Origin: an uncultured Clostridium sp.
GTDB lineage: Bacteria; Bacillota; Clostridia; TANB77; CAG-508
Assembly: GCA_945919455.1 (NCBI GenBank)
Contig: CAMEJH010000009.1
Coordinates: 1-38,894, forward strand
Length of the DNA stretch: 38,894 nt
Direction of reading: 5' to 3'
Below are positions 1 to 8,467 of this stretch, piece after piece. Positions within the stretch are counted from its first letter, which is position 1. Each line of letters opens with the position of its first letter. The notes beneath the pieces were generated by a model that did no database searches, was not told where the DNA came from, and saw nothing but the letters and a program-made list of their open reading frames with translations. A program made the position numbers and the translations under genes.

Positions 1-543
1 CTTGATATTGAAAAATTTAATAGTGATAAACAACAGAAAATTAAATTTATTGATAGTTTGAACAATACAAAGAAAGTAGCTCAAAAGCTATATATTGGCT
101 ATATTGAAGAAAAGATGAAACTTGCAAAGGAATATTTAAAAGATGTTGATATAAAATTCTATTCCGTTTTGAAAACCACAGGAGAAATCAAAGAAGATTT
201 TATCATTACATATAAAAATAATCCATTGTCAGATTTATCAAGATCAGAAACTATTGCAACAGCTTTAGAATTTGCAAATATGTTTAACAAAATAAGTCGA
301 GCAAACTTCCCTATTTTCATCGATGATTATGAGAGTTGTGCAGACTATGACTTTATAAGTGAATATTCAAAAGATACACAAGTTATCATATCAAAAGTAG
401 AAAAAGGCAATTTACTTAAAATTGCTGATGCAAATAGCGATAGTATGACAATTATAAAACCAATAATAAAAGGCTTTAAAACAATGAATACATTACACAA
501 AAATAACACTAAAACTGCAACTGAATTACCACAGGCTGCATAA
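1..543 (+). CDS. C-terminal part of an SMC/ABC-like ATPase (cut by window start)
   Basis: The reading frame is open to base 1, so this is the 3' end of a longer gene; the TTG at 58 is internal and not a credible start. The visible 180 residues contain a signature-like motif (DLSRSE, compare LSGGE of SMC/ABC enzymes). About 35 residues later comes a Walker B-like strand ending in FIDDYES, then a D-loop-like stretch and a strand resembling TQVIISKV. That is the order found at the C terminus of RecN/SMC-type ATPases, which act on DNA ends or chromosomes. The Walker A half lies outside the window. It probably belongs to the same DNA-processing block as the genes that follow, although a hairpin separates it from the next gene. 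The fold call is fairly secure; the exact role is unknown. Confidence 0.6.
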   Translation, partial: LDIEKFNSDKQQKIKFIDSLNNTKKVAQKLYIGYIEEKMKLAKEYLKDVDIKFYSVLKTTGEIKEDFIITYKNNPLSDLSRSETIATALEFANMFNKISRANFPIFIDDYESCADYDFISEYSKDTQVIISKVEKGNLLKIADANSDSMTIIKPIIKGFKTMNTLHKNNTKTATELPQAA

Positions 544-548
544 TTGAG

Positions 549-574
549 AAAGGCAGATAAATTCTGTCTTTTCT
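549..574 (+). terminator. Intrinsic terminator-like hairpin
   Basis: AAAGGCAGA (549-557) pairs with TCTGTCTTT (563-571) across a 5-nt loop, followed by a short T-rich run. It sits directly after the ATPase stop codon and could terminate or attenuate transcription before the DUF3846 gene. Confidence 0.6.
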
Positions 575-606
575 TATAATTTTTAAAAAAAGGAAGGAAA
601 ATACAT

Positions 607-1023
607 ATGAAAATCAAAAGTTTATTAGTTATGCCAGGAAAGGAAGTACAAACTGTCAAAATTCCTGCAAGTATCAAATACATAAAGGCTTTTATAGGAG
701 AAGAACTATACAAAGTAAAATTAAATGAAAACACAATACTTATAGCAAATAAAAATGCTACAATAGATGAATTTAACAGAATATTAGGAGGAAATATCTT
801 ACTTGGAACATTCTTAATTGTTTCTATAAAAAATAATCGTAGAGTTTCAATGAAGAAAAAGGATATTAGAAAATTTACTAATATGTTTAAGTTAAGAAAA
901 CATCAGAAAAAAGTAGAACATTATAAAGAAGAATACTTGGAAGAATACTACTCAAATCAAAGAATTATGAAACAAAAAAATGCTGAAAGAAATAAAAAAG
1001 AAATCTTTAATATAGCAGCATAA
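607..1023 (+). CDS. DUF3846-family protein
   Basis: 138 residues. The first ~75 match the DUF3846 pattern seen in many clostridial and phage accessory proteins: a basic N terminus with LLVMPGKE, then a beta-rich stretch, ILIANKNA, and a final strand after GGNILLGTFLIV. The last ~50 residues are highly charged (KKKDIRKF, KVEHYKEEY) and probably helical. RBS AAGGAAGGAAA precedes the ATG. Members are common in conjugative elements beside antirestriction and DNA-processing genes, as here, but their biochemical role is not established. First gene of a tightly packed plus-strand operon. Confidence 0.65.
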   Translation: MKIKSLLVMPGKEVQTVKIPASIKYIKAFIGEELYKVKLNENTILIANKNATIDEFNRILGGNILLGTFLIVSIKNNRRVSMKKKDIRKFTNMFKLRKHQKKVEHYKEEYLEEYYSNQRIMKQKNAERNKKEIFNIAA

Positions 1024-1041
1024 AAGAAAGGATGATTTTAA

Positions 1042-1692
1042 GTGAATAAATTTTTAGTAATGGTTATTTTAAAACCAGATATAAAGGAATCAAGAATTAA
1101 TTATGTTCAAAGTGGGATTATAAATCTATTTGAGCAAAATACAAAGGTTAAACAAGTATGGTATTTAGGCAAAAAGAAGCTAGACTTTAAGAACAAAAAA
1201 TATACTGAAGGTATCTATATAAAATTAGATATTGTAGGTCGTTCAAAAAAGGTGGAACAAATTAGATCAGAACTTCGTAGAAATCAAGACATTCTATCTT
1301 CTATTATTATGAATAATGAAAGTGAAAAAACATCTAAACTACCATCATTGAAAATACGAAAATTACCTTTTTACAATAATATACCTATACATAACATTTC
1401 AGTAAATGACAATGGTAAAAAAATATATATGCTTATAAATAAAAATATCAAATTGCCATTTAATGAATCTGACATTATTGCAATGAGTGAAAACGAAAAC
1501 AGAATATTAGAAACTGCAAGCAAGAAACTATATGAGTATATTTATATGAAAGGCTTTCGTACTTTAAAACCTTTTAAAGTCATAAAAGAAGTAGAAAAAG
1601 AGCTAAAGGCTTACAGGAAAGTTCAATTTGTACTAGATAACAATACTAATGTAGGACAAGAACTAATAATACAAGAAAAATATTTAATTTAA
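1042..1692 (+). CDS. Ribosomal protein S6-like protein with C-terminal extension
   Basis: Starts at GTG 1042, behind RBS GAAAGGATG. Residues 1-95 follow the bS6 layout: first strand MNKFLVMVILKPD, a helix, a second strand resembling KQVWYLGKKKL, a strand ending YIKLDIV, a second helix rich in R/E, and a closing strand ILSSIIMNNE. The rest (~120 residues) has no counterpart in bS6 and is unassigned. The next gene is a short canonical S6-like protein and the one after is SSB, so this is the first member of an S6-S6-SSB series. Length is about twice that of bS6. bS6 binds the 16S platform with bS18; whether this paralogue binds ribosomes, RNA or single-stranded DNA cannot be told. Confidence 0.6.
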   Translation: MNKFLVMVILKPDIKESRINYVQSGIINLFEQNTKVKQVWYLGKKKLDFKNKKYTEGIYIKLDIVGRSKKVEQIRSELRRNQDILSSIIMNNESEKTSKLPSLKIRKLPFYNNIPIHNISVNDNGKKIYMLINKNIKLPFNESDIIAMSENENRILETASKKLYEYIYMKGFRTLKPFKVIKEVEKELKAYRKVQFVLDNNTNVGQELIIQEKYLI

Positions 1693-1707
1693 GAAAGGAT
1701 GAAAACT

Positions 1708-1992
1708 ATGCACAAATACGAAACAGTTATTTTAATAAATGATTCACTTACAAAAGATGTAAGAGATGCAGTAATTAGTAAAATAGAAAACTTTATTGTT
1801 TCTAATGGAAATATTACAAAAAGAGATGATATAGGCTCTAAAAAAACAGCTTATGAAATAAGAAAACAAAAAAGTGCTTATTACTATTTAATAGAATTTC
1901 AAGCTAATCTAGAGACTATTTATGAATTGGAAAGGATATATCGTATAACAGATGAAATAATAAAATTCATTGTTATTAAACTAGACGATTAG
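1708..1992 (+). CDS. Ribosomal protein S6 (bS6)-like protein
   Basis: 94 residues, the usual bS6 length. It starts with MHKYETVILIND, equivalent to the MRKYEIMYIVRPD-type opening of bS6, and ends with IIKFIVIKLDD, equivalent to the bS6 closing strand LRHLIVKLD. The central GSKKTAYEIRKQKSAYYYLIEF matches the region around GKRRLAYEI...GYYVLLNF. I chose ATG 1708 over the in-frame ATG 1699 because the RBS AGAAAGG (1692-1698) leaves 9 nt to 1708 and none to 1699. It is immediately upstream of ssb, the same order as chromosomal rpsF-ssb-rpsR, but no rpsR follows. It could substitute for or compete with host bS6; this is inference. Confidence 0.85.
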   Translation: MHKYETVILINDSLTKDVRDAVISKIENFIVSNGNITKRDDIGSKKTAYEIRKQKSAYYYLIEFQANLETIYELERIYRITDEIIKFIVIKLDD

Positions 1993-2010
1993 AAAGGAAG
2001 GTAAAATATT

Positions 2011-2445
2011 ATGAATAAATCAATATTATTAGGAAGGCTTACAAAAGCTCCAGAAATTAGATTTTCACAAAAGAACAATATTAAAGTTGCAAATTTCACA
2101 CTAGCAGTAAATAGAAAATATGTTGCTCCAGGAGAAGAACGACAGGCAGACTTTATAAATATAGTAGCATATTCAAAACTTGCAGAATTTGTCGAAAAAT
2201 ATCTAAAACAAGGCTTACAAATATGTATATGCGGTAGAATTCAAACTCGTACATATGATGACAATAATGGAATAAAGCGTTATGTTACAGAAATTATTGC
2301 TGAAGATATAGATTTTGCAGATAGTTTAAAGAAACAAGGTCCAGATGAAAGTATTTTATATGGTAATGTTCCAGCAAATGCTAATAATACACAAACAGAA
2401 AATACTGATGATTCTGTTTTAGCATCTGATGATCTCCCATTTTAA
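2011..2445 (+). CDS. ssb: Single-stranded DNA-binding protein
   Basis: 144 residues with the standard bacterial SSB plan. The OB fold opens with MNKSILLGRLTKAPEIR, continues through VANFTLAVNRKYV and FINIVAY, and has GLQICICGRIQTRTYDDNNG. A low-complexity linker follows and the acidic tip is DDLPF, the docking site for partner proteins. It coats ssDNA during conjugative transfer and replication. RBS AAAGGAAGG lies 19 nt after the S6-like stop, so the two are almost certainly co-transcribed, mirroring the chromosomal rpsF-ssb pair. Confidence 0.95.
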   Translation: MNKSILLGRLTKAPEIRFSQKNNIKVANFTLAVNRKYVAPGEERQADFINIVAYSKLAEFVEKYLKQGLQICICGRIQTRTYDDNNGIKRYVTEIIAEDIDFADSLKKQGPDESILYGNVPANANNTQTENTDDSVLASDDLPF

Positions 2446-2465
2446 ACAAAGAAAGGAATAAAAAA

Positions 2466-2885
2466 ATGGATAATATAAAATATAAAAAATATACAAAAAA
2501 TGAATTATTAAAAATTTTAAAGGATGATGGAATTTTATTTGTAAAAACTAATTTAGGAGATCGATACATAATAAAAAAGAACGATTTAGCAGACTTTATT
2601 ATTCTTGAAGCTCAAAGAACAGGGCATACTGCTGAAATGTCATTTTTCATGCCAGGTATTGCTGGTGCTGTTATAACTACTTATGGATGGTTTTTAAATA
2701 AAGCAAATCCTATTTTAAGAGAAGAAATCATTAATAGGTTAGTACTATTAGAAACAACAGATAAAAAGCCTAAAAATGTCAAAGTTTTTGATACAGATAC
2801 ATTCTATAAGATGGTTGATAACAACGAAGTTGGTAATGATATTGAAAACTACGATACACTTTATAAAAAATATGAGAAAGCATAA
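2466..2885 (+). CDS. Hypothetical protein
   Basis: 139 residues, no family recognised. The N terminus is lysine-rich and probably helical (KYTKNELLKILKDDG), followed by short strands. The middle has a small glycine-rich hydrophobic stretch (MPGIAGAVITTYGW) too short for a confident membrane span, and the C terminus is acidic. RBS AAAGGAATA precedes ATG 2466. It occupies the place where rpsR would stand in a chromosomal rpsF-ssb operon, but shows no S18 features. Confidence 0.6.
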   Translation: MDNIKYKKYTKNELLKILKDDGILFVKTNLGDRYIIKKNDLADFIILEAQRTGHTAEMSFFMPGIAGAVITTYGWFLNKANPILREEIINRLVLLETTDKKPKNVKVFDTDTFYKMVDNNEVGNDIENYDTLYKKYEKA

Positions 2886-2919
2886 ACTGTCTATAATTAG
2901 GGATTGGAGGAATATAAAA

Positions 2920-3195
2920 ATGAAAACAAATATAATAAGCGTAAAATACGAAAGCAATTATACACCAAAAGTTTTTGACGGCAAGTCATACAGCTATTAT
3001 TCAAGTGCTGATGTTAATGTAGGAGATTTAGTTGTTGCACCAACAGCATATGGAGATAAAATTGCAAGAGTATCTGAAATAAATATACCTGAAGACAAAA
3101 TACAATCAATAAAACCATATTTAAAAACAATTACACTAAAAATAGACAAAGAAAAATACTTGCAATCAGATCAAGTATTGGAAGAAGCTGCATAA
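2920..3195 (+). CDS. Small beta-rich protein, phage/ICE type
   Basis: 91 residues from ATG 2920, which has RBS TTGGAGG nine nt upstream. The longer open frame starting at 2776 would overlap the previous gene and lacks an RBS. The sequence has an SH3/OB-like strand pattern with VNVGDLVVAPTAYGDKIARV, a motif common in small phage and mobile-element proteins. No biochemical function is known to me. Confidence 0.6.
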   Translation: MKTNIISVKYESNYTPKVFDGKSYSYYSSADVNVGDLVVAPTAYGDKIARVSEINIPEDKIQSIKPYLKTITLKIDKEKYLQSDQVLEEAA

Positions 3196-3198
3196 TTT

Positions 3199-3534
3199 AT
3201 GACAGGTAATGAAGTTACAAATATTCTAGTATCTAAATTGCTAGATATGGGATTTATTGTACATCGCTATAATTCACATTCAACTAGTTCAATTTATTTA
3301 AAACTTGATTATGGACTTTCTTGTGGGATTCGTATTGCGGATCACCCAGGCAAAAAGAAGTATAGTTATAGATTTAATGTGATAAAAGATTATGTTGGAA
3401 ATAAGGTCATTCTAAAAGATGGCCTTATTTGCCGTTTTTATGACTTTAATGAGCTAGATAGTGTGCTAAATGCAGTACAACAAGAAAAGCAACAAAAAAT
3501 TAATAAATATGGATTAGAAAACTATCAAAGGTAG
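3199..3534 (+). CDS. Hypothetical protein
   Basis: 111 residues starting 3 nt after the previous stop, so probably translationally coupled; there is no strong separate RBS. It has mixed alpha/beta character with a conserved-looking core (SSIYLKLDYGLSCGIRI, then DHPGKKKYSYRFNV) and a charged helical end. I do not recognise a family. Its position suggests a role in the DNA-processing or establishment block. Confidence 0.55.
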   Translation: MTGNEVTNILVSKLLDMGFIVHRYNSHSTSSIYLKLDYGLSCGIRIADHPGKKKYSYRFNVIKDYVGNKVILKDGLICRFYDFNELDSVLNAVQQEKQQKINKYGLENYQR

Positions 3535-3612
3535 ATGGAAAGAGAAAAAAATGAAAATGAACTTTTTAAAAGGTTCAAAAAAGCTTCATAAAATCGAAAG
3601 GAGAATCAAAAA

Positions 3613-4290
3613 ATGAATCAAATATTAGAAAAAATATCAAAGGCTTTAAGGCTCGGAAAAGATAACAACAATGAAAACGAAGCACAGGCTGCTATACTTG
3701 CAGCACAAAGACTAATGGCTAAATATAAAATATCAGAAGAAGAAATACATGATTTTTTAAATGAAAATGAACAACAAGATCATGAAGTTATTGAAGAACA
3801 GGCTGAAAATGAGACAAATAATGACAAATGGAAAAGAAGACTAATGGTAACTATTGCAAAAAATTTTAGATGTGATGTTTATTATCATGGAAAAAAACTT
3901 GTTATTGTTGGGGCAAAAGAAGATATATTGATTTCAAAAAGAGTGTATTTAGATGCAAAACAAGCAATTTTAAATAGCTTTAAGTCATTTTTTAAGGAAA
4001 ACTATGAGCCTTATGCAGTAAATAATTCTATTAGAAATAAATATAAACGAGAATATGCTTTTGGATTTATTAAAGGCTTATCAGAAAAATTTGAAGAACA
4101 AAAAGCAAATAGCGAATTATCACTAGTTGTTGTTAATCCAGATGTAAAGGATTATTTAAGCAATATAAACTTTACTGGAGTTCATCGTACCAGAATGTCT
4201 TATATAACAGACAATTATTGCTATGAAGAAGGCAAACGAAATGGTAAAAGACTTGCTGATATTGACACTAGAGTTGAAGGGATTGCATAA
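3613..4290 (+). CDS. DUF2786-family protein
   Basis: 225 residues. Residues 1-45 carry the DUF2786 signature: a helix ILEKISKALRLG, then NENEAQAAILAAQRLMAKYKI. A glutamate-rich linker follows, and the C-terminal ~140 residues (KWKRRLMVTIAKNFRCDV, ...REYAFGFIKGL...) resemble the domain usually paired with DUF2786 in phage and ICE proteins. Found often near PcfJ/PcfK and antirestriction genes; function unknown. RBS CGAAAGGAGAA precedes the start. Confidence 0.75.
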   Translation: MNQILEKISKALRLGKDNNNENEAQAAILAAQRLMAKYKISEEEIHDFLNENEQQDHEVIEEQAENETNNDKWKRRLMVTIAKNFRCDVYYHGKKLVIVGAKEDILISKRVYLDAKQAILNSFKSFFKENYEPYAVNNSIRNKYKREYAFGFIKGLSEKFEEQKANSELSLVVVNPDVKDYLSNINFTGVHRTRMSYITDNYCYEEGKRNGKRLADIDTRVEGIA

Positions 4291-4316
4291 AAATCAAATT
4301 ATTAGGAGGATTAAAA

Positions 4317-4718
4317 ATGGAAGGATTAGAAAGATTAGAAAACGAAGTATTAGAAATGAATAATTGTAATATTTCAGCTATTTTTGATTATTTAAAAACA
4401 AGAGAAGATTTATACGAGAAATTTAATAATGAGGAGAAATCCATACATCAAATGTATGAGTTCATATATGAAAAAGCAAGAAAACAAAAAGTAGATAATG
4501 TTGCAATGATAAGTGATAGAGTTGTTTATTTATGGGCTGTTACCTATTTTCTTAAAAGTAATGATGAACTAGGATTAAAAGAAAAACGCGTAATGCCCCC
4601 TACTCCTGCTGAAGTAATAAAAGAGAATGAAAAAAGGACTAAAAAAGAAGAAACAAAACCTGAAGAAAAAAAGCTAGAAGATAATCAAATTACTCTATTT
4701 CAGGAGGTGTCAAAATAA
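4317..4718 (+). CDS. pcfK: PcfK-like protein
   Basis: 133 residues. The N-terminal ~90 residues match the helical PcfK-like domain, and the C terminus is a Lys/Glu-rich tail ending in ITLFQEVSK. PcfK and PcfJ are adjacent on Enterococcus pCF10-type conjugative plasmids, and the same pairing holds here: the TAA stop (4716-4718) overlaps the ATG of pcfJ by one base. RBS TTAGGAGG precedes ATG 4317. Its exact part in conjugation is not known. Confidence 0.75.
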   Translation: MEGLERLENEVLEMNNCNISAIFDYLKTREDLYEKFNNEEKSIHQMYEFIYEKARKQKVDNVAMISDRVVYLWAVTYFLKSNDELGLKEKRVMPPTPAEVIKENEKRTKKEETKPEEKKLEDNQITLFQEVSK

Positions 4719-6178
4719 TGGGTTACATTAAAGTTGCACACAGAGAAATCTTAAGACAGATAGATAATTATTCAAGTCTTCCAAAAGGCTGGGATAAATT
4801 CGTAGATAAACAAGCTGAATATCATAACTTGGTTATAAAATCTAAAAAAAATCAGTGCTATTGTACTAATTGTAAAAATACTTTTATTAGCAAAAATAAA
4901 GTTAATCAAGAAATAAAATGTCCTAATTGCCATAATAAATATTTAATTAAAAGAAGTAATTTACGACATTATGAGTTTAAGGATTATTTATCTATTTTAG
5001 ATAAAGTAAATGATACTTTTATAGTTAGATATTTTGAATTAAAAACAACAATAGATGCTTTACATGAACATCATTCATCAGTAGTAGAGTTTGCAAGAGA
5101 AATACCTAATAATAATTGGTATAGAGATATTTTTGTAAACGAAAGAGTTTCAAAGTGTCAAGGCTGTATTCATATATATCATGGAGATAGTAACTATTTT
5201 TATCCAGTAAAATGGAGAGAATATACTAGAAATTACTCTTTAATAGATTATTCAATAGTATTTCCTAGTAATATAAAAAAATTATTAAAAAATACTATAT
5301 ATCAATATTCTTGTATATGGGATATAGTAAAACATTGCACATATATTGATTTACCTAAATTTATATCAAATAAACATGATATAGGTAAAACAGAATTATT
5401 AGCAAAGATGAAATTATATAACTTAGCATTAAGAGCTGATGAGTTTAGAAATAAAGGCAGTTTTCAAGAAATTTTTGGAGTTTCAAAAGATTATTACCCA
5501 TTTATGAAAAAAAATAATATTACATATCTACAATTAAAGCTATTGAGATTGTTAGAAGAAAAAGACATCAAAAAAATTAAATATTTACAGCATTTTGTAA
5601 GTTATGGTGATAGTATAAGCGATTTAGAAGAAATTTCAAATTATATTAGTTTGAATCGTTTTATAAAATATGCCAAAATGCACCATAGAAAAGTGAAAAC
5701 ATATTTATATAAAGATTATTTAAGATTTGCGAAGATGCTTGGATTAGACTTGAAAAATAATAGATATGCTTTCCCTAAAAACTTAAAAGAAGAACATGAT
5801 AAATTAGAAAAACAATATGAAATTCAAAGTAAAGTGTTAGTTCAAAAAGCAATTAAAAAGCGTGGTAAAGAACTATCAATATACAAATATAAAAATAATA
5901 AATTTATTATATTGCCAGCACCAAATCTAAGAGCATTACAAGATGAAAGTAGACAACAAAATAATTGCGTTAGAACATATGCCGAAAAATATGCTGATGG
6001 AACTTGTGATATTTATTTTATGAGAGATATACAAAATCCTAAGAAATCACTTGTTACAGTTGAAGTTAAAAATAATAAAGTTGTGCAAAGTAGAATAAAA
6101 AACAATAATGATCCAAATGAAAAACAATTAAAATTTTTAGACATATGGGAAAATACTATATTGAAAGGAGTTGCATAA
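4718..6178 (+). CDS. pcfJ: PcfJ-like protein
   Basis: 486 residues, full length for the family. A zinc-ribbon-like region near residues 46-75 has two C-x2-C knuckles (CYCTNCK, then KCPNCH). The C-terminal part has the PcfJ hallmark LPAPNLRALQDESRQQNNCV followed by YAEKYADGTCDIYFMRD and VTVEVKNNKVVQSR. RBS AGGAGGTG lies in the end of pcfK. PcfJ proteins accompany conjugative systems of Firmicutes, but their enzymatic role, if any, is unknown. The intact frame contains no CGG codon. Confidence 0.85.
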   Translation: MGYIKVAHREILRQIDNYSSLPKGWDKFVDKQAEYHNLVIKSKKNQCYCTNCKNTFISKNKVNQEIKCPNCHNKYLIKRSNLRHYEFKDYLSILDKVNDTFIVRYFELKTTIDALHEHHSSVVEFAREIPNNNWYRDIFVNERVSKCQGCIHIYHGDSNYFYPVKWREYTRNYSLIDYSIVFPSNIKKLLKNTIYQYSCIWDIVKHCTYIDLPKFISNKHDIGKTELLAKMKLYNLALRADEFRNKGSFQEIFGVSKDYYPFMKKNNITYLQLKLLRLLEEKDIKKIKYLQHFVSYGDSISDLEEISNYISLNRFIKYAKMHHRKVKTYLYKDYLRFAKMLGLDLKNNRYAFPKNLKEEHDKLEKQYEIQSKVLVQKAIKKRGKELSIYKYKNNKFIILPAPNLRALQDESRQQNNCVRTYAEKYADGTCDIYFMRDIQNPKKSLVTVEVKNNKVVQSRIKNNNDPNEKQLKFLDIWENTILKGVA

Positions 6179-6181
6179 ATT

Positions 6182-7016
6182 ATGCAAAATAAAACAAAGG
6201 AAATATTTGATCGAGTTGTTGAAAATCTGCAAACTATTGTAGATAATGGAGATTATGAAAAGTTTTTAAAATTTCAAAAGAATTTTAGGGGCTATAGTTT
6301 TAATAACCTTATTTTAATTTTTAGCCAATTTCCAGATGCCACAAAAGTTGCTCGGTAAAGCTAAATGGTTAAAACTAAAAAGGGAGCTTACAGAAGATGC
6401 TCAAAAAATATGGATAGTAGCTCCTATTCCTAGACAGTACAATAAAAAAGTAAAAGCTATTGAAGATGGCGAAGAAATAGAGAAAATCGAAACAGTAAAA
6501 TATAATGCTTATAGATATGTATATGTTTACGATATATCTCATACCACTGGAAAAGCTATACCATTACAATCTGAAAGAATAAATTGTGATGATAAAGCTT
6601 ATTTTTATGATAAATTAAAAAAATTTAGCAATGTTCCAGTTATAGAAAAAGAGTTGTCAGGAGGTACATTAGGCTATTATAGTGAAAAAGAAAATATAAT
6701 TGCTATAAAAAATACTTTATCTATAAATGATAAAGCAGCTGTTTTATTACATGAAATAGCACATAGCCTATATGATGATTTTGATTATTCACAAGATAGG
6801 GATTTATCTGAAGTATTTGTTGAATCAGTAGCTTTCATTGTAGCTGATCATTTTGGACTTGATACTTCACCTTGCAGTTTCAATTATATTATTAAATGGG
6901 CAAAAGGAGAACCTAAAACAGTTATTGAATTAGGTGGAAAAATACAAAAATGTGCAAATGAATTTATTGAAAAATTAGAAAGTTTTGAAATGCAAGAATT
7001 ACAGCTTGCAGCATAG
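6182..7016 (+). CDS. ArdC-like antirestriction protein with one CGG +1 site
   Basis: ATG 6182 opens an ArdC N-terminal ssDNA-binding domain (IFDRVVENL, YSFNNLILIF, FPDATKVA). The frame then meets GCT-CGG-TAA. Skipping C6353 reads GCT-GGT-AAA and gives VAGKAKW, the expected ArdC continuation, with the insert exactly before Gly58. The corrected protein is 277 residues (835 nt minus 1 = 278 codons). A zinc metallopeptidase motif HEIAH is at residues 190-194, followed by an acidic helix (EVFVESVAF). ArdC proteins bind ssDNA and shield incoming plasmid DNA from restriction. Read without the shift it would be two fragments, 6182-6358 and 6336-7016. Possible alternatives are a pseudogene or sequencing error, argued against by 21 further sites of the same kind. 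Confidence 0.8.
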
Positions 7017-7025
7017 GAGGAAAAA

Positions 7026-7904
7026 ATGCAAAGTATTGTTAGTTATAAAGAAAGAGGAAATTTTGGAGATTCCAAATATCGAGGTAATTGTACTGGATAT
7101 ATCATTAAAGATTTAATTAACAACTACTACCCTACTTCTAAACCTAAAAAATTCGTTGAAATATTTAGTGGTGGTGGTACTGGAAAAGATGTTGCAAAAG
7201 AGCTTAATATAACAAATAGTCTGCATTTAGACTTAAATAATGGATGGGATGCTTTGGTAGATGAAATACCAACTGGGAGTGATTTTATATTCTCCCACCC
7301 TCCTTATTGGAATATTATCTCTTATGAGAAACAAAGAGATTCATACTTTGAAAATGATTTATCAAATCAAATGCCTTATGAAGAATTTATACAAAAACTT
7401 AATCTAGTAAATGAAAAAATCTATCATTCATTATTATATGGTGGCAGGCATGCTATTTTAATTGGTGATGTTAGAAAACACAAAAAGTATTATAGCATAA
7501 TGAAAGATATGAACTGGTATGGCGATTTAGAAAGCCATATTATAAAAATTCAATATAATTGCTTATCTGATAATAAAATTTATTCTAATCAAAATTTTAT
7601 ACCTATTAAACACGAGCATTTACTGGTATTTAAGAAAAATCGTGTATGGTTATTTAGCAAAAAAGAAACTAATACTGTTCAGATAAATATTATGGAAGTT
7701 ACTAATATTACCTGGAGAGATTTAATACAAGCTACACTAGAATTCTTAAAAAATAAAGCAAGTATAGATGAGATTTATAATATTTTAGTTAAATCTAAAA
7801 AGGCAGAAAATAATAATCATGTAAGGGAAAAAATAAGACAAACATTAAACAATAATTCTAACTTCAAAAAAGTTAATAATGAATGGATACTATGTATTGA
7901 ATAG
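7026..7904 (+). CDS. DNA methyltransferase (amino-MTase) with C-terminal winged-helix-like domain
   Basis: 292 residues. A motif X-like segment GNCTGYIIKDLI comes first, then motif I FVEIFSGGGTGKD (AdoMet binding), LHLDLN as motif II, and motif IV as HPPYW in place of the usual DPPY or SPPY. The last ~65 residues (TWRDLIQATLEFLKNKAS...NNEWIL) look like a small winged-helix domain of the kind found on restriction and modification proteins. No cognate restriction gene is adjacent, so it is an orphan MTase that could protect the element together with the ArdC-like protein. Whether it makes N6-methyladenine or N4-methylcytosine cannot be decided from motif IV. RBS TAGGAGGAAAA precedes the start. 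Confidence 0.8.
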   Translation: MQSIVSYKERGNFGDSKYRGNCTGYIIKDLINNYYPTSKPKKFVEIFSGGGTGKDVAKELNITNSLHLDLNNGWDALVDEIPTGSDFIFSHPPYWNIISYEKQRDSYFENDLSNQMPYEEFIQKLNLVNEKIYHSLLYGGRHAILIGDVRKHKKYYSIMKDMNWYGDLESHIIKIQYNCLSDNKIYSNQNFIPIKHEHLLVFKKNRVWLFSKKETNTVQINIMEVTNITWRDLIQATLEFLKNKASIDEIYNILVKSKKAENNNHVREKIRQTLNNNSNFKKVNNEWILCIE

Positions 7905-7919
7905 AAAGGAGTTCTAAAA

Positions 7920-8111
7920 GTGAAAAAAGTTACAAAACAAAATATGTTAAGATATTTAGATATGCGAGAAGAATACAAACAAACTCACGATAAAGAGTTA
8001 TTAAAAGAGATAAATAACTTTATAGATGAAGTTATAAACAAAGACAAACATTATTATAGCAAACTTAAAAGTTATAATTTTAGTAGTGATCAATTAAAAA
8101 AATGTATTTAA
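7920..8111 (+). CDS. Small hypothetical protein
   Basis: 63 residues from GTG 7920 behind RBS AGAAAGGAG. Very rich in Lys, Glu and Asp and predicted almost entirely helical (YLDMREEYKQTHDKELLKEI). No family recognised. Spacing of 15 nt from the MTase stop indicates the same transcript. Confidence 0.55.
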   Translation: MKKVTKQNMLRYLDMREEYKQTHDKELLKEINNFIDEVINKDKHYYSKLKSYNFSSDQLKKCI

Positions 8112-8129
8112 TGAAAGGAGCAAATAACT

Positions 8130-8453
8130 ATGATTATTGAATATGAAGTAAGTAATTTTGTAAAAGAAAAAAGAACAATAGAGATTGCTGATACTAAAAA
8201 TGTATTTTTAAAAGGAACGAATCCTTATGATGGACTTAGCACTTATTTTGGAATATGGAGTAATAAAATATATTTAAGTATTGTAACATTAATAAGTGAT
8301 AGATGTGTCTCTTATGACTGTACTATGAATAAAAATGTCTATACAGAATGTGATATTAAGAAGTATTTAGCAAATAATAAAAATGTTAAGGTAATATCAA
8401 AAGCTGAATTTACTGAAAAATTGAAGAATTTTAACGAAAAAATAGAAATTTAG
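8130..8453 (+). CDS. Hypothetical protein
   Basis: 107 residues, RBS GAAAGGAG before ATG 8130. The sequence alternates strands and short helices (IIEYEVSNFVKEKRTIEIADTK at the start), with no membrane span or recognised motif. Operon position between the MTase and the primase-like gene suggests an accessory DNA-metabolism or establishment role, but that is context only. Confidence 0.55.
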   Translation: MIIEYEVSNFVKEKRTIEIADTKNVFLKGTNPYDGLSTYFGIWSNKIYLSIVTLISDRCVSYDCTMNKNVYTECDIKKYLANNKNVKVISKAEFTEKLKNFNEKIEI

Positions 8454-8467
8454 AAAGGATGAAATAT

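Noticed and set aside
2776..2919. N-terminal extension of the 2920-3195 gene
   Set aside because: Overlaps the upstream gene, lacks an RBS and has unrelated composition; TTGGAGG supports ATG 2920.
3535..3591. Small ORF MERENENELFKRFKKAS
   Set aside because: 18 codons abutting the previous stop with no RBS; not supportable as a gene.
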